A stretch of 64,000 nt of DNA from Pseudomonas chlororaphis (GCF_001921865.1 NZ_MSCT01000020.1:1-64000), one strand, 5' to 3'; positions 38,469-47,328 are shown, numbered from the stretch's first letter. Program-made: numbers and translations. The notes: generated by a model not told the origin, from the letters alone.

Positions 38469-39060
38469 ACCATCGAACCTGCGGAACGCCCTGATGCTGG
38501 CACCGCTGATCGGCGCCACCGACTCCCTGGTCAAGGCCCTGGGCCTGGCCCTGGCGTTCCTCTGGATCAGTACCCTGTTTGGCGTGGGCATGAACGCCCT
38601 GCGTTCACGGCTGGCTGGTCAAGGCCGGCTGGGCGCCAGTATCCTGCTCAGCGCCGCGCTCACCAGTTGCACAATGCTGATCACCCAGGCCTGGGCATTC
38701 GAGCTGCACCAGCAACTGGCGCTCTACCTGAGCCTGATCGCCGTGCAATGCCTGGTACTGGAGCACCAGGATTTTTTCCGGCAGCCCGGGCGGTTACGCT
38801 TCACTGGCCTGTTCTGCCTGCTGTTGATCAGCCTGGGGGCTTTGCGCGAAGCGCTCGGCAGCGGCTCGATCGGCAGCCATCTGCAGTGGCTGCTGGGAAT
38901 CACCGACCGCGACTGGCCGGGCTGGGTGCTGAGCGCCTCGGGCGGCTTGCACCTGCTGACGCTCGCACCGGGCGGTTTTATCCTGCTGGGCCTGCTGCTG
39001 GCCGCGAGGCAAGCCTGGGCTGCTTCTTCGACTTCACACCGACCGCCTTCAAGGAAATGA
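38461..39060 (+). CDS. rnfE: RnfE-like (RsxE) membrane subunit, one of two cluster cysteines missing
   Basis: The 199-aa polytopic protein resembles RnfE: ALMLAPLIGATDSLVKALG, TSCTMLITQAWAFELHQQLAL and a late APGGFILLGLLLA. The first canonical Cys (GLCP) is Ala14 here (MLAPLIG), while the second (TNC) is kept as Cys97 in AVQCLV. Together with RnfA, three of four ligands for the shared cluster are absent. The N-terminus is also shorter than in E. coli. It ends 7 bp before nth, with which it is co-transcribed. Confidence 0.8.
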   Translation: MNKPSNLRNALMLAPLIGATDSLVKALGLALAFLWISTLFGVGMNALRSRLAGQGRLGASILLSAALTSCTMLITQAWAFELHQQLALYLSLIAVQCLVLEHQDFFRQPGRLRFTGLFCLLLISLGALREALGSGSIGSHLQWLLGITDRDWPGWVLSASGGLHLLTLAPGGFILLGLLLAARQAWAASSTSHRPPSRK

Positions 39061-39067
39061 CTCACCC

Positions 39068-39706
39068 ATGAATGCCGCAAAACGCCTGGAAATTTTCCGC
39101 AGGCTCCACGAAGACAATCCGGAACCGAAAACCGAACTGGCCTACTCGTCGCCCTTCGAGCTACTGATCGCGGTGATTCTCTCGGCCCAGTCCACCGATG
39201 TCGGGGTCAACAAGGCCACGGCCAAGCTGTTCCCGGTGGCCAATACCCCCGCCGCGATCCATGCCCTTGGCGTCGAAGGCCTGTCCGAGTACATCAAGAC
39301 CATCGGCCTGTACAACAGCAAGGCAAAAAACGTCATCGAAACCTGCCGCCTGCTGGTGGAGCGACATAACAGCGAAGTCCCGCAGACTCGCGAGGAGCTC
39401 GAGGCCCTGCCGGGTGTCGGCCGCAAGACCGCCAACGTGGTTCTCAATACGGCTTTCCGCCAACTGACCATGGCTGTCGATACGCATATCTTCCGGGTCA
39501 GCAACCGGACCGGCCTGGCCCCCGGAAAAAATGTGGTGGAGGTCGAACAGAAACTGATGAAATTCGTCCCCAAGGAGTTTCTGCTCGACTCCCATCACTG
39601 GCTGATCCTCCATGGCCGCTACGTGTGTCTGGCACGCAAGCCGCGCTGCGGAAGCTGTCGGATCGAAGACCTGTGCGAATACAAGCAAAAGACCTCCGAC
39701 GATTGA
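39068..39706 (+). CDS. nth: Endonuclease III (Nth)
   Basis: The 212-aa bifunctional DNA glycosylase/AP lyase removes oxidised pyrimidines. It has the helix-hairpin-helix LPGVGRKTANVVLN with the catalytic Lys, the downstream catalytic Asp in VDTHIFRVSNR, and a C-terminal iron-sulfur loop (C-x6-C-x2-C-x5-C, as CLARKPRCGSCRIEDLC). It follows rnfE after 7 bp and is the last gene of the operon. The rnf-nth linkage is widespread in gammaproteobacteria. Confidence 0.96.
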   Translation: MNAAKRLEIFRRLHEDNPEPKTELAYSSPFELLIAVILSAQSTDVGVNKATAKLFPVANTPAAIHALGVEGLSEYIKTIGLYNSKAKNVIETCRLLVERHNSEVPQTREELEALPGVGRKTANVVLNTAFRQLTMAVDTHIFRVSNRTGLAPGKNVVEVEQKLMKFVPKEFLLDSHHWLILHGRYVCLARKPRCGSCRIEDLCEYKQKTSDD

Positions 39707-39813
39707 GCAATCATTGATTTTGATGATAGGTCGATTGAAAAAATCTTTTTTACCCATCCTGAGAATATCGATATAAGGAGCGCCAACGGCATTCTTAGCC
39801 TGGAGTTAACCTT

Positions 39814-39993
39814 ATGAGTACTGGCAAAGAACAACTGGATGTGGAAGAAGACTTCGTGGCAGTTGAAACAGAAGAGACGGAGCCTGTGGTCGAGGTGGCC
39901 AAAACCAACTTGAGCAAACGTCGAACCATTGACAACCTTCTGGAAGAGCGGCGCTTGCAAAAGCAATTGGCCGATTACGACTTTGATCTTTAG
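39814..39993 (+). CDS. Small acidic PA3496-family protein (putative envelope integrity)
   Basis: The 59-aa product is an acidic N-terminal half (MSTGKEQLDVEEDFVAVETE) followed by a basic amphipathic C-terminus (SKRRTIDNLLEERRLQKQLA). It is immediately downstream of nth, the same place as PA3496 in P. aeruginosa as recalled, and matches the annotation 'PA3496 family putative envelope integrity protein'. It has its own promoter space (about 107 bp) and is closed by a terminator. It has no signal peptide or helix that would cross the membrane. Biochemical function is not known. Confidence 0.75.
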   Translation: MSTGKEQLDVEEDFVAVETEETEPVVEVAKTNLSKRRTIDNLLEERRLQKQLADYDFDL

Positions 39994-40000
39994 CAACAAA

Positions 40001-40028
40001 AAAGCCTCCTTTCTCGGAGGCTTTTTTG
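40001..40028 (+). terminator. Terminator of the 59-aa gene
   Basis: AAAGCCTCC-TTTCTC-GGAGGCTTTTTT is a compact stem with T-run, 8 nt past the stop. Confidence 0.9.
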
Positions 40029-40156
40029 TTGCATCGAAAATCCACTCCTCATGCCAGGCTTCAAACCGGGCAATACACAGGCGAACAGCCTACAACGACG
40101 ACGCAGCGGTATGGCGCCTTGCAAAGGCTTATCTGCTACCCCTGCGCCCGGGCCCC

Positions 40157-40783
40157 TCACGCCAGCTGATGGCGCTTGGCAAACTCGATCAGATCCACCA
40201 GAGAGCGCGCATTGAGTTTCCCCAACAGCCGCCTTTTGTAAGTGCTCACCGTTTTACTGCTCAAGCACAGGCCCTCGGCGATTTCCTTGTTGGTCTGCCC
40301 TCCGGCGAGCTGCTTGAGCACCATCAGTTCCCGACCGGACAAACTAGACAGCATCCCCTCCTCGCTGGCGATACCCAGGCTCGACCGAAGGGTATGCAGC
40401 GCTTCGTTGGGAAAATAACTGTAGCCAGCCAGGACAGCCCTGACAGCGCTGATCAACTCGGTAATGTCCTGTTCCTTGCAGACATAACCCGCCGCGCCGG
40501 CTTGCATGCAACGCATGGAGAAAGGACCCGGTACTTGCAGGCTCAATACCAACACTTTGGTCGACATGGCTTTTGATGCAAGTCTGGCGATAACTTCCAG
40601 GCCATCGAGTTTGGGGATACCAATATCAAGAATAAGAATGTCCGGAACATGTTCATAAGACAGTTTCAGGGCATCCATGCCATTGTCCGTCTCAGCAACA
40701 ACTTCAAAGCCGTGGCGTTCCATCAACATACGCACAGCCAGACGCGTGACGGGATGATCATCTACGATCAAAACTTTCTTCAT
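40157..40783 (-). CDS. NarL/FixJ-type response regulator
   Basis: The 208-aa protein has a receiver domain (VLIVDDHPVTR, phospho-acceptor Asp in ILILDIGIP, Lys in YVCKEQD) and a LuxR-type HTH (SSLSGRELMVLKQLAGGQTNKEIAEGLCLSSKTVSTYKRRL trimmed here, about 145-200). It regulates transcription on phosphorylation by an unknown sensor; no kinase gene is adjacent. The layout resembles EvgA/BvgA-like orphan regulators. It lies alone between the 59-aa gene and argG, with AT-rich sequence upstream. Confidence 0.85.
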   Translation of the reverse strand: MKKVLIVDDHPVTRLAVRMLMERHGFEVVAETDNGMDALKLSYEHVPDILILDIGIPKLDGLEVIARLASKAMSTKVLVLSLQVPGPFSMRCMQAGAAGYVCKEQDITELISAVRAVLAGYSYFPNEALHTLRSSLGIASEEGMLSSLSGRELMVLKQLAGGQTNKEIAEGLCLSSKTVSTYKRRLLGKLNARSLVDLIEFAKRHQLA

Positions 40784-41086
40784 GGGTAAGTCCAGAGTTC
40801 GCTATTGGTTTTTAAAGCAAGCACCATAACCCAGTCATTTGGCCAATGGCATGGCCCCGCCCGGAGCCAGCAGCGCCCGGAGAAGTTCCTTACAAACAAT
40901 ACGGATTTGCCCTACAAGGAATTTTGAAAGTCGATCGCGGCATATTAAAAACCGCTGCACCTCCTACACTTCGTATTGAAAATAACAGGCAGAAAGATGC
41001 TCAAGACCGCTTAAGAAAATTTCCGTGCAAACAACCTTAGTTGCGATTTTTCGGACACGCCCAAGACTTCATTAATCATCAGGCAT
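40784..41086. other. Intergenic region between the response regulator and argG
   Basis: About 300 bp, with a noticeably AT-rich stretch at 40960-41080 compared with the genes around it. A 64-codon frame at 40846-41040 lacks a ribosome binding site and reads like noncoding sequence. It should hold the promoter of the response regulator; no defined operator was seen. Confidence 0.4.
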
Positions 41087-41117
41087 AAAAAAGCCCCGCT
41101 CATGGCGGGGCTCTTTT
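41087..41117 (-). terminator. Terminator of argG
   Basis: AAAAAAGCCCCGC-TCAT-GGCGGGGCTCTTTT stem, just past the argG stop on the minus strand, with T-run when read on that strand. Confidence 0.85.
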
Positions 41118-41132
41118 AAACGACTCAAGGCA

Positions 41133-42350
41133 TCAGGACAATGTCCGACCCTTGTTGGCCGCAATACGCATGCGCAGGGCATTGAGCTTGATGAAGCCAG
41201 CCGCGTCCGCCTGGTTGTAGGCGCCGCCGTCTTCTTCAAAGGTCGCGATGTTGGCGTCGAACAACGACTCATCGGACTTGCGACCGGTGACGATCACGTT
41301 GCCCTTGTAGAGTTTCAGGCGAACCACGCCGTTCACGTGAACCTGGGAAGCGTCGATCATCTGTTGCAGCATCAGACGCTCAGGGCTCCACCAGTAGCCG
41401 GTGTAGATCAGGCTGGCGTACTTGGGCATTAGCTCGTCTTTCAGGTGCGCCACTTCGCGGTCCAGGGTGATCGACTCGATCGCCCGGTGAGCGCGCAGCA
41501 TGATGGTGCCGCCAGGGGTTTCGTAGCAGCCGCGGGATTTCATGCCGACATAGCGGTTTTCCACGATGTCCAGGCGGCCGATACCGTTTTCACCGCCGAT
41601 GCGGTTCAGGGTCGCCAACACGGTGGCCGGGGTCATATCGACGCCGTCGATCGCCACGATATCGCCGTTGCGGTAGGTCAGCTCGAGGTAGGTCGGGGTG
41701 TCGGGAGCCTTCTCCGGGGAGACGGTCCAGCGCCACATGTCTTCTTCGTGCTCGGTCCAGGTGTCCTCCAGCACGCCGCCTTCATAGGAGATGTGCAGCA
41801 GGTTGGCATCCATGGAGTACGGGGATTTCTTCTTGCCGTGGCGCTCGATCGGGATCGCGTGCTTCTCGGCGTAGTCCATCAGTTTCTCGCGGGACAGCAG
41901 GTCCCACTCACGCCAGGGGGCGATCACTTTCACGCCCGGCTTCAAGGCATAGGCACCCAGTTCGAAACGAACCTGGTCGTTGCCCTTGCCGGTGGCGCCA
42001 TGGGAAATGGCATCGGCGCCGGTTTCGTTGGCGATTTCGATCAGGCGCTTGGCAATCAGCGGACGAGCGATGGAGGTACCCAGCAGGTACTCACCTTCAT
42101 AGACGGTGTTGGCGCGGAACATCGGGAAGACGAAATCGCGAACGAACTCTTCGCGCAAATCGTCGATATAGATCTCTTTCACGCCCATGGCTTGCGCCTT
42201 GGCACGTGCAGGTTCGACCTCTTCGCCCTGACCCAGGTCAGCGGTGAACGTCACCACTTCACAGTTATAAGTATCCTGCAGCCACTTGAGGATCACCGAA
42301 GTGTCCAGGCCGCCGGAATACGCCAGAACGACCTTGTTTACGTCCGCCAT
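41133..42350 (-). CDS. argG: Argininosuccinate synthase ArgG
   Basis: The 405-aa enzyme joins citrulline and aspartate using ATP in arginine synthesis. It has the PP-loop LAYSGGLDTSVILKWL, GATGKGNDQVRFE and the conserved SPYSMDANLLHISYEGG. The start MADVNKVVLAYSGG at 42350 matches family length; an upstream ATG 12 codons earlier adds residues not seen in homologues. It is monocistronic and divergent in function from the argF locus 9 kb away. Confidence 0.97.
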   Translation of the reverse strand: MADVNKVVLAYSGGLDTSVILKWLQDTYNCEVVTFTADLGQGEEVEPARAKAQAMGVKEIYIDDLREEFVRDFVFPMFRANTVYEGEYLLGTSIARPLIAKRLIEIANETGADAISHGATGKGNDQVRFELGAYALKPGVKVIAPWREWDLLSREKLMDYAEKHAIPIERHGKKKSPYSMDANLLHISYEGGVLEDTWTEHEEDMWRWTVSPEKAPDTPTYLELTYRNGDIVAIDGVDMTPATVLATLNRIGGENGIGRLDIVENRYVGMKSRGCYETPGGTIMLRAHRAIESITLDREVAHLKDELMPKYASLIYTGYWWSPERLMLQQMIDASQVHVNGVVRLKLYKGNVIVTGRKSDESLFDANIATFEEDGGAYNQADAAGFIKLNALRMRIAANKGRTLS

Positions 42351-42476
42351 GCCATCACTCCACGGGGTTCTACGGAAAGCCGTCAAGTCTACCGATCAAC
42401 GCGGATAATTTACAGAGGGGCGACAGCTTATGACGACGAAGCGACAGATTATGTCGAGCCCGCGACGACAGCCGTT

Positions 42477-43385
42477 TCAGGAAGTCGTTGCGGCGCTGGC
42501 GGGGGTCGTGGCTTGCGGGGCCGGTTTTTCAGGAACGGGAACCCGCTCCAACTGGACATTGACCCGGCGATTCTTCGCCCGGTTCGCGGCATTGGTATTG
42601 GCCGCCAACGGGTAGCGCTCGCCGTGGAAACGCATTTCGATCTGCGACTCGGGAATGCCGTTGGCCTTGAAGAACTCCATCACCGCCAGCGCCCGGCGCC
42701 GTGACAGGTCACGGTTGGTCAAGCGGTTACCGCTGTTGTCCGAGTGACCATCGAGCTGGATGTGATTGACCGTCGGATCGGCCTTGAGGAACTCGACCAT
42801 CACTTGCAGCTTGGCCTTAGCCTTGGCATCCAGGTCGATACCGCCGCCTGGAAAACCCACTTCGGATTGCCTGACCTGATCGAAATTCATCGGCAACAGC
42901 TTGGCGACACACCCTTGATAGTCGCCGTACGCCTTGCTGAACTTGACCGGCAACAAACGCACCTCGGACACCCCGCCCTCGCGGGAATAGTGGCGAACCA
43001 CCGGGCTGCGGCCATCCATCAACCCACCGATCAGCCGTCCGGCCTGCAGTTGCGAACTGTTGAACAGCACATCGCCGCTGCCGAGACGCACCGACCCCAG
43101 GTTGATGTCGCCGCGCCCTGGCTGCCACGGCGCGGCGGCCGCAAGCAGCGTCGCCGAGCCGCCCGTGAGCATCGGGTTGTAGGCCTTGAGGCGAAACGTC
43201 GCCTGCTCGCCGGCGCGGCGCACGAATTCTCCGGAGCCGAAGTCGGTGATCGGCTGGCTCAGACGGCACTCGAACTTGTCGCCTTCGACCGTCCACTCAA
43301 TGCTCTCCAGACGGGTCTGGAAAGTCAGCGCCATCGCAGGAAAACTGACAAACACACTGAGCAAGGCTAGATAACGCTGGCGCAC
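42477..43385 (-). CDS. motY: MotY-like flagellar stator protein (OmpA-family)
   Basis: The product is about 302 aa, with a signal peptide (VRQRYLALLSVFVSFPAMA), an N-terminal MotY domain (LTFQTRLESIEWTVEGDKFE) and a C-terminal OmpA peptidoglycan-binding domain (HIQLDGHSDNSGN, NRRVNVQLE). MotY forms the T-ring that helps stators around the flagellar basal body. GTG 43385 is chosen because GGAG lies 7 nt upstream and the signal begins there; an ATG at 43424 or 43409 is possible. Its place between argG and pyrC matches motY of P. aeruginosa. Confidence 0.87.
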   Translation of the reverse strand: MRQRYLALLSVFVSFPAMALTFQTRLESIEWTVEGDKFECRLSQPITDFGSGEFVRRAGEQATFRLKAYNPMLTGGSATLLAAAAPWQPGRGDINLGSVRLGSGDVLFNSSQLQAGRLIGGLMDGRSPVVRHYSREGGVSEVRLLPVKFSKAYGDYQGCVAKLLPMNFDQVRQSEVGFPGGGIDLDAKAKAKLQVMVEFLKADPTVNHIQLDGHSDNSGNRLTNRDLSRRRALAVMEFFKANGIPESQIEMRFHGERYPLAANTNAANRAKNRRVNVQLERVPVPEKPAPQATTPASAATTS

Positions 43386-43541
43386 GGGAGGCTCCACTGA
43401 CTTGTACATCACGAAAATCGACATGCCTGTTTACGGCATACCTTCGGGATATCGGAAGCTTCACGCAAAACTTGATAGCGAGTGCCTGGAAGAGTCTTTT
43501 CCGGTAGCATTCCCTGGAGTTTGACCCGCCTGGAACCCCCA

Positions 43542-44586
43542 ATGTCCGACCGCCTGACCCTGCTGCGTCCCGACGACTGGCATATTCATCTTCGCGATGG
43601 TGCCGTGTTGACCAATACTGTCGCGGATGTCGCGCGCACCTTTGGCCGCGCCATCATCATGCCTAACCTGGTACCTCCGGTGCGCAACGCCGCTGAAGCC
43701 GACGCCTATCGCCAGCGCATCCTCGCTGCACGGCCGGCCGGCAGCCGCTTCGAACCGTTGATGGTGCTCTACCTGACCGATCGCACCCAGCCCGAAGAAG
43801 TTCGCGCGGCCAAGGCCAGTGGTTTCGTCCATGCCGCCAAGCTCTATCCGGCCGGCGCGACCACCAACTCGGACTCGGGCGTCACCAGCATCGACAAGAT
43901 CTTCCCGGCGCTGGAAGCCATGGCCGAAGTCGGCCTGCCACTGCTGATCCACGGCGAAGTGACCCATGGCGAGGTCGATGTGTTCGACGCGAGAAACTGT
44001 TCATCGACGAGCACATGCGCCGCGTCGTCGAGCGCTTTCCAACGCTCAAAGTGGTGTTCGAGCACATCACCACCCGTGAAGCCGTGCAGTTCGTCAACGA
44101 GGCTTCGGCCAACGTCGGCGCGACCATCACCGCCCATCACCTGCTGTACAACCGTAACCACATGCTGGTCGGCGGGATTCGTCCGCACTTCTATTGCCTG
44201 CCGATTCTCAAGCGCAACGTGCACCAGGAAGCCCTGCTCGATGCCGCCACGAGCGGCAGCCAGAAGTTCTTCCTCGGAACCGACTCCGCGCCCCACGCCC
44301 AGCATGCCAAGGAAGCCGCCTGCGGTTGCGCCGGCTGCTACACCGCCTATGCCGCGATCGAGTTGTATGCCGAAGCCTTCGAGCAGCGCAACGCGCTGGA
44401 CAAGCTGGAAGCCTTCGCCAGCCTCAACGGCCCGCGCTTCTATGGCTTGCCCCCAACACCGATCGCATCACCCTGGTCCGCGAAGAATGGACCGCCCCTG
44501 CCAGCCTGCCGTTCGGCGAGCTGACCGTTATCCCGCTGCGCGCCGGTGAAAAACTGCGCTGGCGCCTGCTGGAGGAACACGCGTGA
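43542..44586 (+). pseudogene. pyrC: Dihydroorotase PyrC (two frameshifts as sequenced)
   Basis: PyrC closes the dihydroorotate ring in pyrimidine synthesis. The first frame gives the zinc-binding HIHLRDG and GLPLLIHGEVTHGEVDVFD. The second frame continues HITTREAVQFVNEA, NVHQEALLDAATSG and FFLGTDSAPH. The third gives ITLVREEWTAPASLPFG. The breaks are explained by loss of one base at C43988 (CC expected, giving DREKLF) and in the C-run 44450-44454 (six expected, giving PPNTDR). Repaired length is 348 aa, as in E. coli PyrC. Essential-type residues are all present, so a functional gene with read errors is more likely than a pseudogene. It overlaps rnt by 4 nt. Confidence 0.9.
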
Positions 44587-45254
44587 GTGAAGAGCATTTC
44601 GACGACGAACAGGAAGGTCACGGCGGCGGCTCGCGTCATCCAATGGCGGCACGCTTTCGCGGTTACCTGCCGGTAGTCGTCGACGTTGAGACCGGCGGTT
44701 TCAACTCGGCTACCGACGCTTTGCTGGAAATCGCCGCGACCATCATTGGCATGGACGAAAAAGGTTTCGTGTTCCCCGAGCACACCCTGTTCTTCCGCGT
44801 GGAGCCTTTCGAGGGCGCCAACATCGAAGCCGCGGCGCTGGAATTCACCGGGATCAAGCTCGACCATCCATTGCGCATGGCGGTCAGCGAGGAAACCGCC
44901 CTGAACGATATCTTCCGCAGCGTGCGCAAGGCCCTCAAGGCCAACGGCTGCAAGCGGGCGATCCTAGTCGGGCATAACAGCAGCTTCGACCTGGGGTTCC
45001 TCAACGCCGCCGTCGCGCGGATGGACATGAAGCGCAACCCGTTTCATCCGTTCTCCAGCTTCGACACCGCGACGCTCGCCGGCCTGGCTTACGGTCAAAC
45101 CGTGCTGGCCAAGGCGTGCCAGGCAGCCGACATCGACTTCGATGGCCGCGAGGCGCATTCGGCTCGCTACGACACCGAGAAGACTGCCGACCTGTTCTGC
45201 GGCATCGTCAATCGCTGGAAGGAAATGGGTGGCTGGGAAGACTTCAACGACTGA
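44583..45254 (+). CDS. rnt: Ribonuclease T
   Basis: The 223-aa DEDD exoribonuclease trims the CCA end of tRNA and matures stable RNA 3' ends. PVVVDVETGGFNSATDALLE holds the first Asp/Glu pair, ILVGHNSSFDLGFLN the second, and AHSARYDTEKTADLF the His-Asp of the DEDDh group. It starts with GTG 44583, overlapping the pyrC stop, with GGAGGA just upstream. Order pyrC-rnt-peroxiredoxin matches P. aeruginosa. Confidence 0.95.
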   Translation: MSEEHFDDEQEGHGGGSRHPMAARFRGYLPVVVDVETGGFNSATDALLEIAATIIGMDEKGFVFPEHTLFFRVEPFEGANIEAAALEFTGIKLDHPLRMAVSEETALNDIFRSVRKALKANGCKRAILVGHNSSFDLGFLNAAVARMDMKRNPFHPFSSFDTATLAGLAYGQTVLAKACQAADIDFDGREAHSARYDTEKTADLFCGIVNRWKEMGGWEDFND

Positions 45255-45278
45255 TGTCGTCGCCGTTCGACCCGTGCA

Positions 45279-45308
45279 TAAAAAAACCGGCCAAAGGCCG
45301 GTTTTTTT
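45279..45308. terminator. Bidirectional terminator between rnt and the peroxiredoxin gene
   Basis: AAAAAACCGGCC-AAA-GGCCGGTTTTTTT has A/T-runs on both sides and separates convergent genes. Confidence 0.92.
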
Positions 45309-45324
45309 ATACGTGAAGCGCGGC

Positions 45325-45927
45325 TTACAGCTTGCCGGCGTTCTCGCTCAGGTAAGCAGCAACGCCTTCTGGCGAAGCGGTCATGCCCTTGTCGCCTTTC
45401 TTCCAGTTGGCTGGGCAGACTTCGCCGTGCTCTTCGTGGAATTGCAGAGCGTCGACCAGACGGATCAGCTCTTCCATGTTGCGACCCAGCGGCAGGTCGT
45501 TGACGATCTGCGAACGCACGACGCCTTTGTCGTCGATCAGGAACGCGCCACGGAAAGCCACGCCGCCTTCGGACTCAACATCGTAGGCCTTGGCGATGTC
45601 GTGCTTCATGTCGGCAGCCATGATGTACTGGACCTGACCGATGCCGCCGGCATTGATCGGGGTGTTACGCCAGGCGTTGTGAGTGAAGTGCGAGTCGATG
45701 GACACAGCAATCACTTCAACGTTACGTGCCTTGAAGTCAGCCATGCGGTGGTCCAGAGCGATCAGCTCGGACGGGCACACGAAGGTGAAGTCCAGTGGGT
45801 AGAAGAACACCAGGCCGTATTTGCCTTTGATGGCCGAGGACAGGGTGAAGCTGTCGACGATTTCGCCATTGCCGAGAACGGCCGGAACGGTGAAGTCAGG
45901 GGCTTGTTTGCCTACGAGTACGCTCAT
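45325..45927 (-). CDS. Typical 2-Cys peroxiredoxin (AhpC/Prx1 type)
   Basis: The 200-aa thiol peroxidase reduces H2O2 and alkyl hydroperoxides. The peroxidatic Cys lies in DFTFVCPSELIAL and the resolving Cys in HGEVCPANWKKG. The start MSVLVGKQAPDF is at 45927 and the length is normal. It is next to the bfd-bfrB iron-storage genes, linking peroxide and iron control. No ahpF reductase gene is adjacent, so its electron donor is uncertain. Confidence 0.93.
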   Translation of the reverse strand: MSVLVGKQAPDFTVPAVLGNGEIVDSFTLSSAIKGKYGLVFFYPLDFTFVCPSELIALDHRMADFKARNVEVIAVSIDSHFTHNAWRNTPINAGGIGQVQYIMAADMKHDIAKAYDVESEGGVAFRGAFLIDDKGVVRSQIVNDLPLGRNMEELIRLVDALQFHEEHGEVCPANWKKGDKGMTASPEGVAAYLSENAGKL

Positions 45928-46185
45928 TGGATATCTCCTGGTGTGATCGAAAGAAGAATGAGATCCAGCCCAGTGTGACGCCGCTAAGCGACAGCGCTAT
46001 GACTCGATCCCGCTTCATAAGGACCGGCCATCATACACCGTGTTTTTCAGCTGTCCTTAGTGGTTTTTCCATCCCGCCGGCCATCGTCCTGAAAAAGCCG
46101 CCTCTCTCGAAGCCGCGGTTAACCGGATAGAAAAACCGTTCGTCAGCCAGACACGAGCCCGACATAAAGCCTCGGGAAACCACTT

Positions 46186-46200
46186 TGACAATCATTCTCG
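46186..46200 (+). promoter_or_regulatory. Fur-box-like site before bfd
   Basis: TGACAATCATTCTCG fits the 7-1-7 Fur motif TGATAATnATTATCA at about 12 of 14 positions, 55 bp ahead of the bfd start. Iron-repressed bfd agrees with its role in releasing iron from bacterioferritin. Confidence 0.6.
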
Positions 46201-46254
46201 TTAACATTAAGATCCATCGCATTGAGCCATAACCACAGCGACGGTTCTCACCTT

Positions 46255-46473
46255 ATGTATGTCTGCCTCTGCACTGGCGTCACCGACGGACAAATCCGCG
46301 ATGCAATCTATGACGGTTGCTGCAGCTATCGTGAAGTACGCCAAGCCACCGGCGTTGCCAGTCAATGTGGAAAATGTGCCTGCCTGGCCAAGCAGGTGGT
46401 ACGCGAAACCCTCGCCGATCTGCAAAACAGCCAGCCAGCAATTCCTTACCCAGTAGAATTTAATGTTGCGTAA
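46255..46473 (+). CDS. bfd: Bacterioferritin-associated ferredoxin Bfd
   Basis: The 72-aa [2Fe-2S] protein passes electrons into bacterioferritin so that stored Fe3+ can leave as Fe2+. The four ligands are in MYVCLCTGV (CxC) and ASQCGKCACL (CxxC). It is followed by a terminator and then bfrB, its partner. A Fur-type site is upstream. Start and length match the family. Confidence 0.95.
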   Translation: MYVCLCTGVTDGQIRDAIYDGCCSYREVRQATGVASQCGKCACLAKQVVRETLADLQNSQPAIPYPVEFNVA

Positions 46474-46490
46474 TTAACGCCATTTAAAAC

Positions 46491-46516
46491 AGCCGGACTT
46501 CATGTCCGGCTTTTTT
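46491..46516 (+). terminator. Terminator of bfd
   Basis: AGCCGGAC-TTCAT-GTCCGGCTTTTTT, about 18 nt past the bfd stop. Confidence 0.9.
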
Positions 46517-46674
46517 ATGTCTGTAATTCAAGCGCTTAGCGTCAAAACGCGGAACACAAACATTCTTATTCCGATTAATTTTCATATATTATTCAATAAC
46601 TTAGGTTTGACACTAATCATTGCGCGGCTCAGACTCTGCCCTATACACCGCTATTTACAGGGCAGGACCCCATC

Positions 46675-47148
46675 ATGAAAGGCGACATCACAGTCATCCA
46701 GCATCTCAACAAGATCCTTGCCAATGAGCTGGTCGCGATCAATCAGTACTTCCTGCATGCACGCATGTACGAAGATTGGGGCCTGAACAAGCTGGGCAAG
46801 CACGAATACCACGAGTCCATCGACGAGATGAAGCATGCGGACAAGCTGATCAAGCGCATCCTCTTCCTCGAAGGCCTGCCGAACGTCCAGGACTTGGGCA
46901 AGCTGCATATCGGCGAACACACCAAGGAAATGCTCGAGTGCGACCTGCGTATCGAGCGCACCGGCCACGCCGACCTGAAAGCCGCCATCGCCCATTGCGA
47001 ATCCGTCGGCGACTTCGGTAGCCGCGAACTGCTGGAAGACATCCTGGAGTCGGAAGAAGAACATATCGACTGGCTGGAAACCCAACTGGGCCTGATCGAT
47101 AAAGTCGGTCTCGAGAACTACCTGCAATCGCAGATGGGCGACGAGTAA
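46675..47148 (+). CDS. bfrB: Bacterioferritin BfrB
   Basis: The 157-aa subunit assembles into the 24-mer iron store with haem at dimer interfaces. Met52 in DEMKHADKLI is the haem ligand. The ferroxidase ligands are visible (ANELVAINQYF Glu18, ESIDEMKHAD Glu51/His54, late ESEEEHIDWLE). The AT-rich upstream region (46540-46660) contains a TTGACA hexamer at 46607-46612. Bfd is the partner ferredoxin encoded just upstream. Confidence 0.96.
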   Translation: MKGDITVIQHLNKILANELVAINQYFLHARMYEDWGLNKLGKHEYHESIDEMKHADKLIKRILFLEGLPNVQDLGKLHIGEHTKEMLECDLRIERTGHADLKAAIAHCESVGDFGSRELLEDILESEEEHIDWLETQLGLIDKVGLENYLQSQMGDE

Positions 47149-47172
47149 CTCCCTACGAGTTTTCTCTCCCAT

Positions 47173-47210
47173 AAAAAAGCCCCGCCTCTCTTACGAGGGC
47201 GGGGCTTTTT
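47173..47210 (+). terminator. Terminator of bfrB
   Basis: AAGCCCCGCC-TCTCTTACGA-GGGCGGGGCTTTTT, about 25 nt past the stop. Confidence 0.9.
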
Positions 47211-47235
47211 ATTGCATGGGTAAATCCACGCAATC

Positions 47236-47328
47236 CGTAGGAGCGAACTTGCTCGCGATCAGCGTTATCAAAATCAACGATTACGTCGACGGTAAATACG
47301 CCATCGCGAGCAAGCTCGCTCCTACAGG
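47236..47328. repeat. REP pair between bfrB and grxD
   Basis: CGTAGGAGCGAACTTGCTCG (47236-47255) and CGAGCAAGCTCGCTCCTACA (47307-47326) face each other across a 43-bp AT-richer spacer containing GTTATCAAAATCAACGATTA. This is a REPIN-like doublet between convergent genes. Confidence 0.85.

Noticed and set aside
40846..41040. 64-codon ORF between the response regulator and argG
   Set aside because: No Shine-Dalgarno and no protein-like composition; treated as intergenic.
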